Below, in pieces: positions 31,125-37,792 of a stretch of 37,792 nucleotides of DNA. Both the position numbers and the translations under genes were made by a program. Below the pieces are notes generated by a model. That model saw only the letters and a program-made list of their open reading frames with translations. It did no database searches and was not told the DNA's origin. This DNA comes from UBA2882 sp964619485. Its GTDB lineage: Bacteria > Bacillota > Clostridia > Lachnospirales > Lachnospiraceae. The DNA lies in NCBI GenBank assembly GCA_964619485.1, contig CAZUCI010000024.1:1-37792 (forward strand), read 5' to 3'. Within the stretch, counting starts at the first letter, position 1; every line of letters begins with the position of its first letter.

Positions 31125-34106
31125 TTATTTCATAAAGTCCTTTTCTCTAAGAACAATCATATCCTCATCATCATATCGCTTTGCAAGAATCACATCCATA
31201 AAATGAGAAATGTTCTTCTTCTCTGCCTTTCTAATTGCCTCGTCCACAATCTCACGAACCTCATCAACGGTCACCGCGTGCTCATTTGTCTGCATATCCG
31301 CGATTCTTGTGTATAATGCAAGAACACCCATATCATCAATGGAATATTCCCTCTCATTGGCGTATTCCTTACCATATGCAACCAGACCATCATTGTCTAA
31401 TGCAGCAATATCAATCTGAAGATCAAAAAATTCTCTGGATGCATTCGGTTTCTCCAAAAGGCTTTCCATTCCCTTTTTGGTGTCCTCCAAAACAATGAAA
31501 ACCCCTCCATCTTTCTTTTTCTTCAAATACTCGTTGATGGATAAAAGAGTCATCTCATCCAGGCTGGAAGCGTGCTCAATAATTAAGGCACCATTCTCCA
31601 AATTGTTTAAGGTCTCCTCGATACTCTTGCTGTTCAAAAGCTCACCGGTAATTTTGGCAACCTTACCAGAAAAAGCATCGTTATTTACAGATAAGGTTTT
31701 AATCAGGTTCTTGGCTGCCGTCATCGTACCTGTTCCCTTTTCCCCGGTGACAATGACATTTCCAAGGCAGGGATTTAAGCTGATGTTATCGATGGCATTG
31801 GCAACCGATTCCTGAACCTCTCTGGTCTGTGCTATGGATCCAAACATTTCTTTTTCGGATTTTGTCAAGGTTCTGCGAACAGGAATATCCTGCTCTCTTC
31901 CCTCAGCGATTGCCTGCTCCTTGGCGGCCTGATCAATCGCTTCCTGCTCAAGCTGTGCTGTCTCACGCTTCTTCAGTCTCTCAACGATTTCTGCAGCCTT
32001 TTTGGCATCCTCTGCCTTCTTTGCTTCCTCCTCTGTCAGATCAGCAATGATAAAACCAGTATCGCCCTTTGGCGCATCCGGTGTCTTCTCTTCGCTTTCA
32101 CTTAAAGCCTGCATCACCATCTGCTCCAGATTTTTGTCAAACTCTTCTGTGACAGAACCAGGCTTCTCCTGCGGTAAAACAGGTTCCTCTGCCTGAGGCA
32201 TCTCTATTTTAGGCTCTTCTATTTTAAGTTCCTCTGTCTTAGGCTCCTCCACAGCAAGAGATGCCATCAGCTTCTCTTCCAGGCCATTGATTTCTGCGGT
32301 ATCAAATACTGTTGGATGATATGCGGGCTCCCCGGCAATCTGAATTGGCTCTTCCTCCAAAACAGGTGCTACCTCTTCCAGCTCCTCGACCTCATCATCC
32401 TGTGTAACCACATCAGCTGCGGCCTCAAATACATTCAACGGAGGTGTAATCATGTCCAGATCTGCCTGAACACTTGCTCTGGCAGCCTCATCAAAATTCT
32501 TGAACATGGGTCCCGTCTGCTCTAAGACCTTGCGGCGCATTTCTTCCAAACGCTTATCCTCAGCAGCCTTCTTGGTCTGTTCCCACTCAGACATCAGATC
32601 GTCAAAGCTGAGCTGACCGGTAATCTGCTCATTTACCATTTCCTCTTCTGATGACGGCTCCTCTTCTGGTACTGACTGCTGCTCTGCTTCCGGTGCTGCC
32701 GATGTTTCTGGTTCCGCTACCATTTCCGGCGCTGTCGGCATTTCAGCTTCTGCTGCTGTTTCAGGCTCTGCTATCGTTTCAGGCTCCTCTTTTGCTTCAG
32801 GTGCCTCATTTTCTAATGGCTCTATGGATTTTAAAAGATCTTCCTCTGTAATCTGATCTCTCTCATGCAATGCTCCAATTATCTGCGCAACCTCATCTAC
32901 TATCGCTCTGGTAACAGAAAGATCTCTGGAATCCTTTGCCGTGACCTCCTCGGCCAGAGTTTCATCCGGAAGCTCTTTTGCCAGCGTCTCCTCCAGAGGA
33001 AGCTCCTCTTTTGAAGCATTCTCACTTTCCATGGCCTCTCTGGCATTTGCAAGATCATTGATAGAATCAACAGGCAATGCCCTGGTCGCATCTGTCGCTT
33101 CCATATCCTCCTGCTCAAACATCTTTGCCAGGTTCTTAGCAAGCTCTTTCTGCAGGTTGATGGTATTGTACTCACCCATGTCCAGAGGTTTTACATGAAT
33201 ATCCATATCAGGAGAAACCTCAGCCAACGGAATCTGTGGCATATCAATGGTAGGCATTTCCTTAGTGTCAGCCAGATTCATATCGGCTTCTGCTGCCTGC
33301 ATCTCATTCTCCACATCCCTGGATGGGATTCTGGTGGTTGGTGCATTGGAAACCTCAACGGATTTAATCTGAATTGGCATGGAAGGAATACTTCCAGTAT
33401 TGGAAGACACTCCAGAGGCTGTTCTCATATCCTCATCGGATGCCTCTTCCATGGTGCCATCCTCTGTATTGACCATATATGCGGTGGTGGAACGCTGGAA
33501 TCTCTGATCGTACTTCTCCTGCTGACTTGGGCTTAATGGCGCATGCAGCATCTTAAGCTCCATAGCTTTGATGACATACTTTCCCTCGCCAAACCAGAGA
33601 ATCAGCTCGTCACACTCTTCTACACAACGGGTTGCAAGACCGATTCGGTGATACAGATAAGCCAGCTCGTAGGCCCATTTTTCACGGTAATCTCTCTTTT
33701 TGTACTCCTCCAGAACGGCAATTCGCTCTTCCAAACTGACATCCTGCGCTTCATACAGACGATACTGCAAAATAAAACGGCCTGTATCCTTTGGCGCAAT
33801 CTGTACAAATTCCTTATAATATTCAATGGCTAAAACCAACTCTTCCAGCTTAATACAAAGCTCGCAGAGGGAATAAACAATCTTGCGGGAACCAGGCTGC
33901 CTGTCATAAGCCAGCAGTAAAATCTCTTTACTGTCCTCGTAACGACGGTTCATTTTATATAATTCACTGACCTTACATAACATTGCCACACTCTTAACTC
34001 TTCTCCAGTCGATGGTGTCCGCAATCTTAACGGCCTCTCCATATTCCCTTTGCTCAATCAGAGCATTAATCTGCTCCGCACTCATTCGATATTCATACTT
34101 ATCCAA
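31125..34106 (-). CDS. Large TPR protein with acidic linker and degenerate AAA-like C-terminal domain
   Basis: This protein is about 993 aa. Residues 1-200 form tetratricopeptide-like helical pairs. Residues 200-690 are acidic, low in complexity and contain many Glu/Ala/Pro runs. Residues 740-990 look like an AAA+ ATPase domain of the CbbX/SpoVK sort: GNVIVTGEKGTGTMTAAKNL in the Walker A place and GALIIEHASSLDE in the Walker B place. The lysine of the Walker A motif is Thr and the catalytic Asp-Glu is Glu-His, so ATP use is doubtful. Start is TTG (34106) with GAGGTGAG; the GTG nine bases upstream is inside that site. It is transcribed with glgB from the promoter at 34183-34211. Possible scaffold role is inference. 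Confidence 0.82.
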   Translation of the reverse strand: MDKYEYRMSAEQINALIEQREYGEAVKIADTIDWRRVKSVAMLCKVSELYKMNRRYEDSKEILLLAYDRQPGSRKIVYSLCELCIKLEELVLAIEYYKEFVQIAPKDTGRFILQYRLYEAQDVSLEERIAVLEEYKKRDYREKWAYELAYLYHRIGLATRCVEECDELILWFGEGKYVIKAMELKMLHAPLSPSQQEKYDQRFQRSTTAYMVNTEDGTMEEASDEDMRTASGVSSNTGSIPSMPIQIKSVEVSNAPTTRIPSRDVENEMQAAEADMNLADTKEMPTIDMPQIPLAEVSPDMDIHVKPLDMGEYNTINLQKELAKNLAKMFEQEDMEATDATRALPVDSINDLANAREAMESENASKEELPLEETLAKELPDETLAEEVTAKDSRDLSVTRAIVDEVAQIIGALHERDQITEEDLLKSIEPLENEAPEAKEEPETIAEPETAAEAEMPTAPEMVAEPETSAAPEAEQQSVPEEEPSSEEEMVNEQITGQLSFDDLMSEWEQTKKAAEDKRLEEMRRKVLEQTGPMFKNFDEAARASVQADLDMITPPLNVFEAAADVVTQDDEVEELEEVAPVLEEEPIQIAGEPAYHPTVFDTAEINGLEEKLMASLAVEEPKTEELKIEEPKIEMPQAEEPVLPQEKPGSVTEEFDKNLEQMVMQALSESEEKTPDAPKGDTGFIIADLTEEEAKKAEDAKKAAEIVERLKKRETAQLEQEAIDQAAKEQAIAEGREQDIPVRRTLTKSEKEMFGSIAQTREVQESVANAIDNISLNPCLGNVIVTGEKGTGTMTAAKNLIKTLSVNNDAFSGKVAKITGELLNSKSIEETLNNLENGALIIEHASSLDEMTLLSINEYLKKKKDGGVFIVLEDTKKGMESLLEKPNASREFFDLQIDIAALDNDGLVAYGKEYANEREYSIDDMGVLALYTRIADMQTNEHAVTVDEVREIVDEAIRKAEKKNISHFMDVILAKRYDDEDMIVLREKDFMK

Positions 34107-34182
34107 GTGACTCACCTCAAACTGCTTCTATACATGATATTGTATTTTTTTACATAAAAACCCTATTTTCTAACTAAATATC

Positions 34183-34211
34183 AGTGTATCATAGGACCAT
34201 TTCGATGTCAA
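34183..34211 (-). promoter_or_regulatory. Sigma-A promoter for the TPR-glgB unit
   Basis: On the minus strand TTGACA (34211-34206), 17 bases and TACACT (34188-34183) form a good promoter; the -10 is weaker (four of six). The -35 box begins within the T run of the rsmA terminator, so terminator and promoter are fused end to end. Confidence 0.75.
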
Positions 34212-34244
34212 AAAAATAACGCATAAAATTTGTGGTTTTATGCG
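34209..34244 (-). terminator. Intrinsic terminator after rsmA
   Basis: Minus-strand CGCATAAAA pairs perfectly with TTTTATGCG around a seven-base loop (34244-34220), followed by a TTATTTTTTT run. It ends the tatD-rsmA unit 16 bases after the rsmA stop. Confidence 0.93.
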
Positions 34245-34259
34245 CCATTCTATGGGCTT

Positions 34260-35114
34260 TTATAACAAATTGCTCAGAGCCGCAAACTGCTCTAACGTCA
34301 ATGCTTCTCCACGGATTGTGGGGGACAGCTGCATCTGCTCCAAGGCCTGTACGATATTCTCTTTTGTGATACCGGAAAGACCTGCATTGGAAAGGCCATT
34401 TACCAATGTTTTCCTTCTCTGATTAAAGGATGCCCGGATGATGGAAAACATCTTCCTTTCATCATCGACTTCCACCGGCGGATTCTGAAAACGCGTCAGC
34501 TTAATGACCGCGCTGCCAACATTTGGCCTTGGAATAAAACAGTTTGGCGGAACATTGGCTACAATCTGTGGCCTGGAATAATACTGAACAGCCAGAGAAA
34601 GTGCACCATAATCCTTAGTTCCCGGTCCAACCTGCATACGGTCAGCCACTTCCTTCTGCACCATGATGGTGATGGAATCAAGAGGCACATGACTCTCAAA
34701 AAGCCCCATGATAATCGGGGTTGTAATGTAATAAGGAAGATTCGCCACGACCTTAATCGGCCTTCCCTCATTGTATTCGTCACAAAGAGCAGCCACATCC
34801 ACCTTCAAAATATCGTTATGAATGACTGTTACATTATCATATGCAGACAGGGTATCCTTTAGAATCGGGATCAGATGATCATCGATTTCCACTGCAATGA
34901 CACGCTTTGCATGCTCTGCCAGGTACTGCGTCATGGTTCCGATTCCGGGACCAATCTCCAATACACAGTCATTCTCTGTAATTCCCGCTTCCTCCACAAT
35001 CTTCTCAAGAACATGGGTATCTATGAGGAAATTCTGCCCGAATTTCTTCTGAAAGCTAAAGTTGTATTTTTGTAAAATCTCTATTGTATTGGATGGTATT
35101 CCTAATGTTGCCAT
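34260..35114 (-). CDS. rsmA: 16S rRNA (adenine-N6,N6) dimethyltransferase
   Basis: This 284-aa KsgA/RsmA enzyme dimethylates two adjacent adenines near the 3' end of 16S rRNA during small-subunit maturation. The S-adenosylmethionine motif appears as EIGPGIGTMTQYLAE with the VIAVEID acid loop. The catalytic NLPYYITTP motif IV is intact. Length is normal. It follows tatD by 30 bases and ends in a clear terminator. Confidence 0.97.
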   Translation of the reverse strand: MATLGIPSNTIEILQKYNFSFQKKFGQNFLIDTHVLEKIVEEAGITENDCVLEIGPGIGTMTQYLAEHAKRVIAVEIDDHLIPILKDTLSAYDNVTVIHNDILKVDVAALCDEYNEGRPIKVVANLPYYITTPIIMGLFESHVPLDSITIMVQKEVADRMQVGPGTKDYGALSLAVQYYSRPQIVANVPPNCFIPRPNVGSAVIKLTRFQNPPVEVDDERKMFSIIRASFNQRRKTLVNGLSNAGLSGITKENIVQALEQMQLSPTIRGEALTLEQFAALSNLL

Positions 35115-35144
35115 AAATCTCCTTTTTGCGTGTTTGTTCCATAT

Positions 35145-35915
35145 TTACTGCAGTCTGGTGTAAAGCCGTCTTGCATTTTCTGTTGTCTGTCTCATGACTT
35201 CCTCTTTGGAAACTCCCTTAATGGCAGCAATTTCCTCTGCCACATAAAAAAGATTCGCTGAAGTATTACGCTTTCCACGATTTGGTTCCGGAGAAAGATA
35301 AGGACAGTCCGTCTCTAATAATATGCGCTCTAGTGGCAGCATGTCCACAACTTCTTTGCATTTGCGGCCGTTTTTGAAGGTAACCACACCACCAATGCCA
35401 AAATAAAAGCCCATTTTCAAATACTCTTTGGCCTGCTCCACGCTGTAGGAATAACAATGGACCACGCCGCCAATCTCCTCCGCGTGCGCTTCCTGCATAA
35501 CCTTCAACGTATCCTCCGCCGCATCTCTGGAATGAACACAGATTGGAAGCTTCGTCTGTCTTGCCACCTCCATCTGCTCCATAAACCAACGCTTCTGAAC
35601 ATCCCTTGGAGAAGCATCCCAATGATAATCCAAACCAATCTCTCCGATGGCTACAACCTTGGGATTTTCGGTAAGTTTCTTAAAATAAGCCATGTGCTCC
35701 CCGGTCAATGTAGAAGCATTGTCCGGATGAACACCAACCATGGCGTAAACAAAATCATGACTGTTTGCAAGCTGCAGCGTAGTCTCCACACTTTCCAGAG
35801 AAGCAGCCGCATTAATAATTGTTTCTATCCCCACTCTTTTTTGCTCTGCGAGGACCTCTTCACGGTCTGCATCAAAATCCTCATCATCAAAATGAGCGTG
35901 TGTATCGATAATCAT
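35145..35915 (-). CDS. tatD: TatD family metal-dependent hydrolase
   Basis: This 256-aa TIM-barrel hydrolase keeps the family metal ligands: HxH in DTHAHFDD, EIGLDYHWD, HSRD and ETDCPYL. TatD proteins act as 3'-5' DNases or as D-aminoacyl-tRNA-type deacylase relatives; the substrate here is not known. tatD next to rsmA is a common Firmicutes neighbourhood. A weak promoter (TTGACA at 35965-35960 with TTTTAC) may serve it, sharing its -35 region with the divergent tRNA-Lys promoter. Ribosome site: TTGAGG about 13 bases ahead of the start, rather distant. Confidence 0.94.
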   Translation of the reverse strand: MIIDTHAHFDDEDFDADREEVLAEQKRVGIETIINAAASLESVETTLQLANSHDFVYAMVGVHPDNASTLTGEHMAYFKKLTENPKVVAIGEIGLDYHWDASPRDVQKRWFMEQMEVARQTKLPICVHSRDAAEDTLKVMQEAHAEEIGGVVHCYSYSVEQAKEYLKMGFYFGIGGVVTFKNGRKCKEVVDMLPLERILLETDCPYLSPEPNRGKRNTSANLFYVAEEIAAIKGVSKEEVMRQTTENARRLYTRLQ

Positions 35916-35957
35916 ATCCTTAACCTCAAATTTTTGTAAAATTTTTTCAAAAAAGTC

Positions 35958-35986
35958 TTGTCAACTCCAAAATATTATACTATAAT
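35958..35986 (+). promoter_or_regulatory. Sigma-A promoter for tRNA-Lys
   Basis: TTGTCA (35958-35963), 17 bases and TATAAT (35981-35986) match consensus in 11 of 12 positions. The -35 region overlaps a TTGACA on the opposite strand that faces tatD, so the two transcription units may compete for polymerase. Confidence 0.85.
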
Positions 35987-35993
35987 AATGCTT

Positions 35994-36010
35994 GCGTCGC
36001 AATAAGACGC
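35994..36010 (+). promoter_or_regulatory. 5' leader hairpin of the tRNA-Lys transcript
   Basis: GCGTC (35994-35998) pairs with GACGC (36006-36010) around the loop GCAATAA. The predicted transcription start, seven bases after the -10, falls at the first base of the stem. The same GCGTC stem begins at the equivalent position in the tRNA-Ser leader (149-132). Only 11 bases separate it from the mature tRNA. Confidence 0.55.
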
Positions 36011-36021
36011 TTCATATATAT

Positions 36022-36094
36022 GCGCCATTAGCTCAGTTGGTAGAGCAGTAGACTCTTAATCTATTTGTCCAGGGTTCGAGTCCCTGATGGCGCA
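36022..36094 (+). tRNA. tRNA-Lys(CUU)
   Basis: A complete 73-base cloverleaf. The acceptor GCGCCAT pairs with ATGGCGC, with discriminator A. The D-arm is TAGCTCAGTTGGTAGAGCA, the anticodon loop CTCTTAA gives anticodon CTT (36055-36057), and the T-arm AGGGTTCGAGTCCCT is intact. No CCA is encoded, so the CCA tail must be added after transcription. Confidence 0.97.
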
Positions 36095-36098
36095 CTAG

Positions 36099-36141
36099 AG
36101 CACTGTTTTTAAGGCATGACCTTGAGGGTGGTGCTTTTTTT
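36099..36141 (+). terminator. Intrinsic terminator of tRNA-Lys
   Basis: AGCAC...GTGCT ends and an inner AAGG/CCTT stem enclose loop CATGA. The segment between can pair throughout as G-U and A-U pairs, giving about 16 pairs, followed by a T run to 36141. It lies between the tRNA and the convergent glycerate kinase gene. Confidence 0.88.
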
Positions 36142-36147
36142 GTACAC

Positions 36148-37323
36148 TTAAAGAACAATCAGGCGGAAGACCTGCTCACAGGTGTCGGCCAGATTCTTAG
36201 CTGCATTCTCCGAATTCATGGCTTCTTCTAAGGAAGAAACTCCTCTGACAATTGGGAAAAATGCATCAATTCCAGCCTCATTACATACAGAAGCACTGCG
36301 GTCCACACTGCCACCAAAGGCTATAACAGGTTTGCCCTGTTCCTTGGCAAGCTTTGCCACACCAATCGGCGCTTTTCCCATAACAGTCTGCCCATCTAAG
36401 CGGCCTTCGCCGGTAATGACCCAATCTGCGTCCTTCATTTTGTCCTTTAATCCGGTCTGATCTAAGACCAGCTTCACTCCTGATTCCAGCTTTCCATTTA
36501 AAAAAGTCTGAAAAGCAAAGCCCATTCCACCTGCAGCTCCTGAACCAAGCCTGGTGCCATCGCTGCCTGGATTGATTGTTTTGGCAATCCTGGCATAATT
36601 TCCCAGCCACTGGTCCATCTGCTGAATCATTGTGGCATCCGCGCCCTTTTGTGGTCCAAAAACTGCGCTGCAGCCATTTTCTCCACACAGAGGATTGATC
36701 ACATCGCATGCAATCTGAAACGTGCACTCCTTTAACTCCGGTCGTACATTTTCTATTTCAATTCTATCTAACTTCTCAAGTCCTGCTGCCCCTCTTGGAA
36801 TCTCCACTCCCTGCTTATCCAGGAAAGAAAATCCCAAGGCCTGAAGCATCCCCACTCCACCATCATTGGTCGCGCTTCCACCGATGCCGATGAGAAAATT
36901 CCTACATCCCTTATCAATGGCATCGTTGATTGCCTCACCAAAGCCGTAAGTAGTGGTATAAAGAGGATTTCGCTCCTCTTCTGAAATCAGCGTAATGCCC
37001 GAAGCACTTGCCATTTCCATGATTGCGGTGTGCTTGTCCTCGATGATTCCATAGGTACAGATAACTTCCTTCTCTCTCGGACCTTTAACTATTACCTGTT
37101 CCAAGCTTCCGCCCATTCCATAGGTAAGTGCCTCCGTGGTCCCTTCGCCACCATCTGCTAAAGGACAGACTTGTATATTGATGTCATTGCTTGTTTTGCC
37201 GTTTGTTTTGCTCTTAGAATTCGCTGCTTGAAAAGCACGTCGGATTCCCTCTGCTGCGGCATTTCCGGCCTCTATGGAGGAAAGACTTCCCTTAAAGGAA
37301 TCCATGGCGATGAGTATGTTCAT
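36148..37323 (-). CDS. glxK: Glycerate kinase (GlxK/GarK type)
   Basis: This 391-aa type II glycerate kinase phosphorylates D-glycerate, normally giving 2-phosphoglycerate. The family start MDSFKGSLSSIEAGNAAAEG and the blocks LADGGEGTTEAL, GIGGSATNDGGVGMLQALG and TGEGRLDGQTVMGKAPIGVA are all present. ATG at 37323 has GAGGG nine bases upstream; a longer frame is rejected. It follows the broken phosphatase gene by 22 bases, so the two were probably co-transcribed. It ends next to the tRNA-Lys terminator. Confidence 0.95.
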   Translation of the reverse strand: MNILIAMDSFKGSLSSIEAGNAAAEGIRRAFQAANSKSKTNGKTSNDINIQVCPLADGGEGTTEALTYGMGGSLEQVIVKGPREKEVICTYGIIEDKHTAIMEMASASGITLISEEERNPLYTTTYGFGEAINDAIDKGCRNFLIGIGGSATNDGGVGMLQALGFSFLDKQGVEIPRGAAGLEKLDRIEIENVRPELKECTFQIACDVINPLCGENGCSAVFGPQKGADATMIQQMDQWLGNYARIAKTINPGSDGTRLGSGAAGGMGFAFQTFLNGKLESGVKLVLDQTGLKDKMKDADWVITGEGRLDGQTVMGKAPIGVAKLAKEQGKPVIAFGGSVDRSASVCNEAGIDAFFPIVRGVSSLEEAMNSENAAKNLADTCEQVFRLIVL

Positions 37324-37345
37324 GTTGTTGTCCCTCTTATAAAAA

Positions 37346-37792
37346 CTAGCTAATTGCATCGAGAAGTGCTTCGCAGCCTTCTAAAATGTCATCATAGGTC
37401 GTTCTGAAATCTCCTGTATACCAAGGATCAGAAATATCTCTCGGCCTGCTGCCGTAGTCTAATAATCTGTGGATCTTTCCCTCTGGGTCTGAGCCTAAGA
37501 TTCTGAGCATGTTACGGACATTCATCTGCTCCATGGCTATTAAAAGATCGTATTTATCATAATCTGCTTTGGTAATCTGCACTGCGCGTTTACCTTCACA
37601 AGAGATACCATGCTTGGCAAGCTCTTCTTTGGCCGGCGGATAAACCGGATTGCCTACTCCGTTCCAGATTTCCTCGCTGCTGGTTGCGGCGGAGGCGATG
37701 TAGAACTGGGAGGTGAGACCCCGCTCAGAGATCAGTTATTTCATTATAAATTCTGCCATAGGACTTCTACAAATGTTGCCGTGGCAGATGAA
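37346..37792 (-). pseudogene. Low-molecular-weight protein-tyrosine phosphatase with an in-frame stop (5' end beyond the window)
   Basis: Read from the right edge on the minus strand, the frame gives FICHGNICRSPMAEFIMK, which includes the catalytic P-loop C-x5-R (CHGNICR). A TAA codon (37738-37736) then interrupts it. The same frame continues for 130 more codons with family features, including the general-acid region SDPWYTGDF near the C-terminus. A single G-to-T change from GAA would create the stop. The gene is therefore a nonsense pseudogene or carries a sequencing error. The ATG-like codon within the remaining C-terminal part is a GTG (V) in the middle of the domain, not a start. The true 5' end is outside the window. 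Confidence 0.85.

Noticed and set aside
37346..37582. A free-standing 78-codon gene with a start at 37582
   Set aside because: The start codon is a GTG in the middle of the phosphatase domain with no ribosome site; the frame continues upstream to the catalytic loop with one nonsense codon.
1..37792. CRISPR arrays, insertion sequences, phage genes or attachment sites
   Set aside because: No regular spaced repeats, transposase or integrase motifs, or terminal inverted repeats were seen, and the tRNA-Lys 3' end is not duplicated as far as I could tell by eye.

Overview
The window reads as chromosomal DNA of a low-to-moderate GC, Gram-positive, motile anaerobe of the Clostridia, most likely family Lachnospiraceae. 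This is inferred from several things. There is a Tyr T-box leader, consensus sigma-A promoters with 17-base spacers, strong AGGAGG ribosome sites and several TTG/GTG starts. There is a two-subunit iron-sulfur fumarase, BofA next to a YaaL-like gene, a clostridial-type flagellin beside a DUF6240-like protein, and a Gram-positive Tad pilus locus without secretin genes. Genus cannot be fixed by eye. Nearly all genes lie on the minus strand; plus-strand genes are a YaaL-like gene and tRNA-Lys.

From left to right in plus coordinates (transcription mostly runs right to left): a truncated tRNA-Ser(GCU) with a consensus promoter; plsC; both fumarase subunits with their own promoter; a 33-codon small gene whose ribosome site sits in a long hairpin; an unknown 172-aa gene; and tyrS behind a Tyr T-box (1-4848). 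Next is an envelope/efflux block (4845-10752): an MntP-like membrane protein, a secreted LxxG-repeat protein, an MmpL/RND transporter, a TetR regulator and a short DtxR/MntR-like regulator, with several clean palindromes and an unexpected terminator between tetR and the transporter. A HIT protein and a flavodoxin-SCP2 fusion follow.

The centrepiece is a Tad/Flp type IVc pilus locus (about 12422-23559, possibly extending to 10916). Its order of transcription is cpaA peptidase, cpaE/tadZ, cpaF ATPase, tadB, a tadC with an added extracytoplasmic Ig-like domain, flp pilin, a DUF5702-like TadG protein, a TadE-like protein with two Cys/His modules, a second prepilin peptidase, TadE, an FHA protein and a rhomboid protease. 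A consensus promoter lies just upstream at 23531-23559. The locus supplies motor, platform, pilin, minor pilins and two processing enzymes. The FHA and rhomboid genes suggest phospho-dependent and proteolytic control, which is inference.

Beyond it lie bofA and a divergent yaaL-like gene, which overlaps the 3' end of fliS on the opposite strand. Then come flagellin and a 986-aa DUF6240-like repeat protein with a candidate sigma-28 promoter. Next is glgB with a 993-residue TPR/degenerate-AAA protein, forming one unit with a clear promoter and terminator. rsmA and tatD form another unit, with tRNA-Lys(CUU) divergent from tatD. A glycerate kinase follows, and the window ends in a low-molecular-weight tyrosine phosphatase gene carrying an in-frame stop.

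The least expected signals are the small gene with its sequestering hairpin, matching +1 hairpins on the two tRNA transcripts, the duplicated start-site-like repeat between cpaF and tadB, the tandem HxxxxC/CxxC modules on a pilin-like protein, and the AAA-like domain lacking its Walker lysine.
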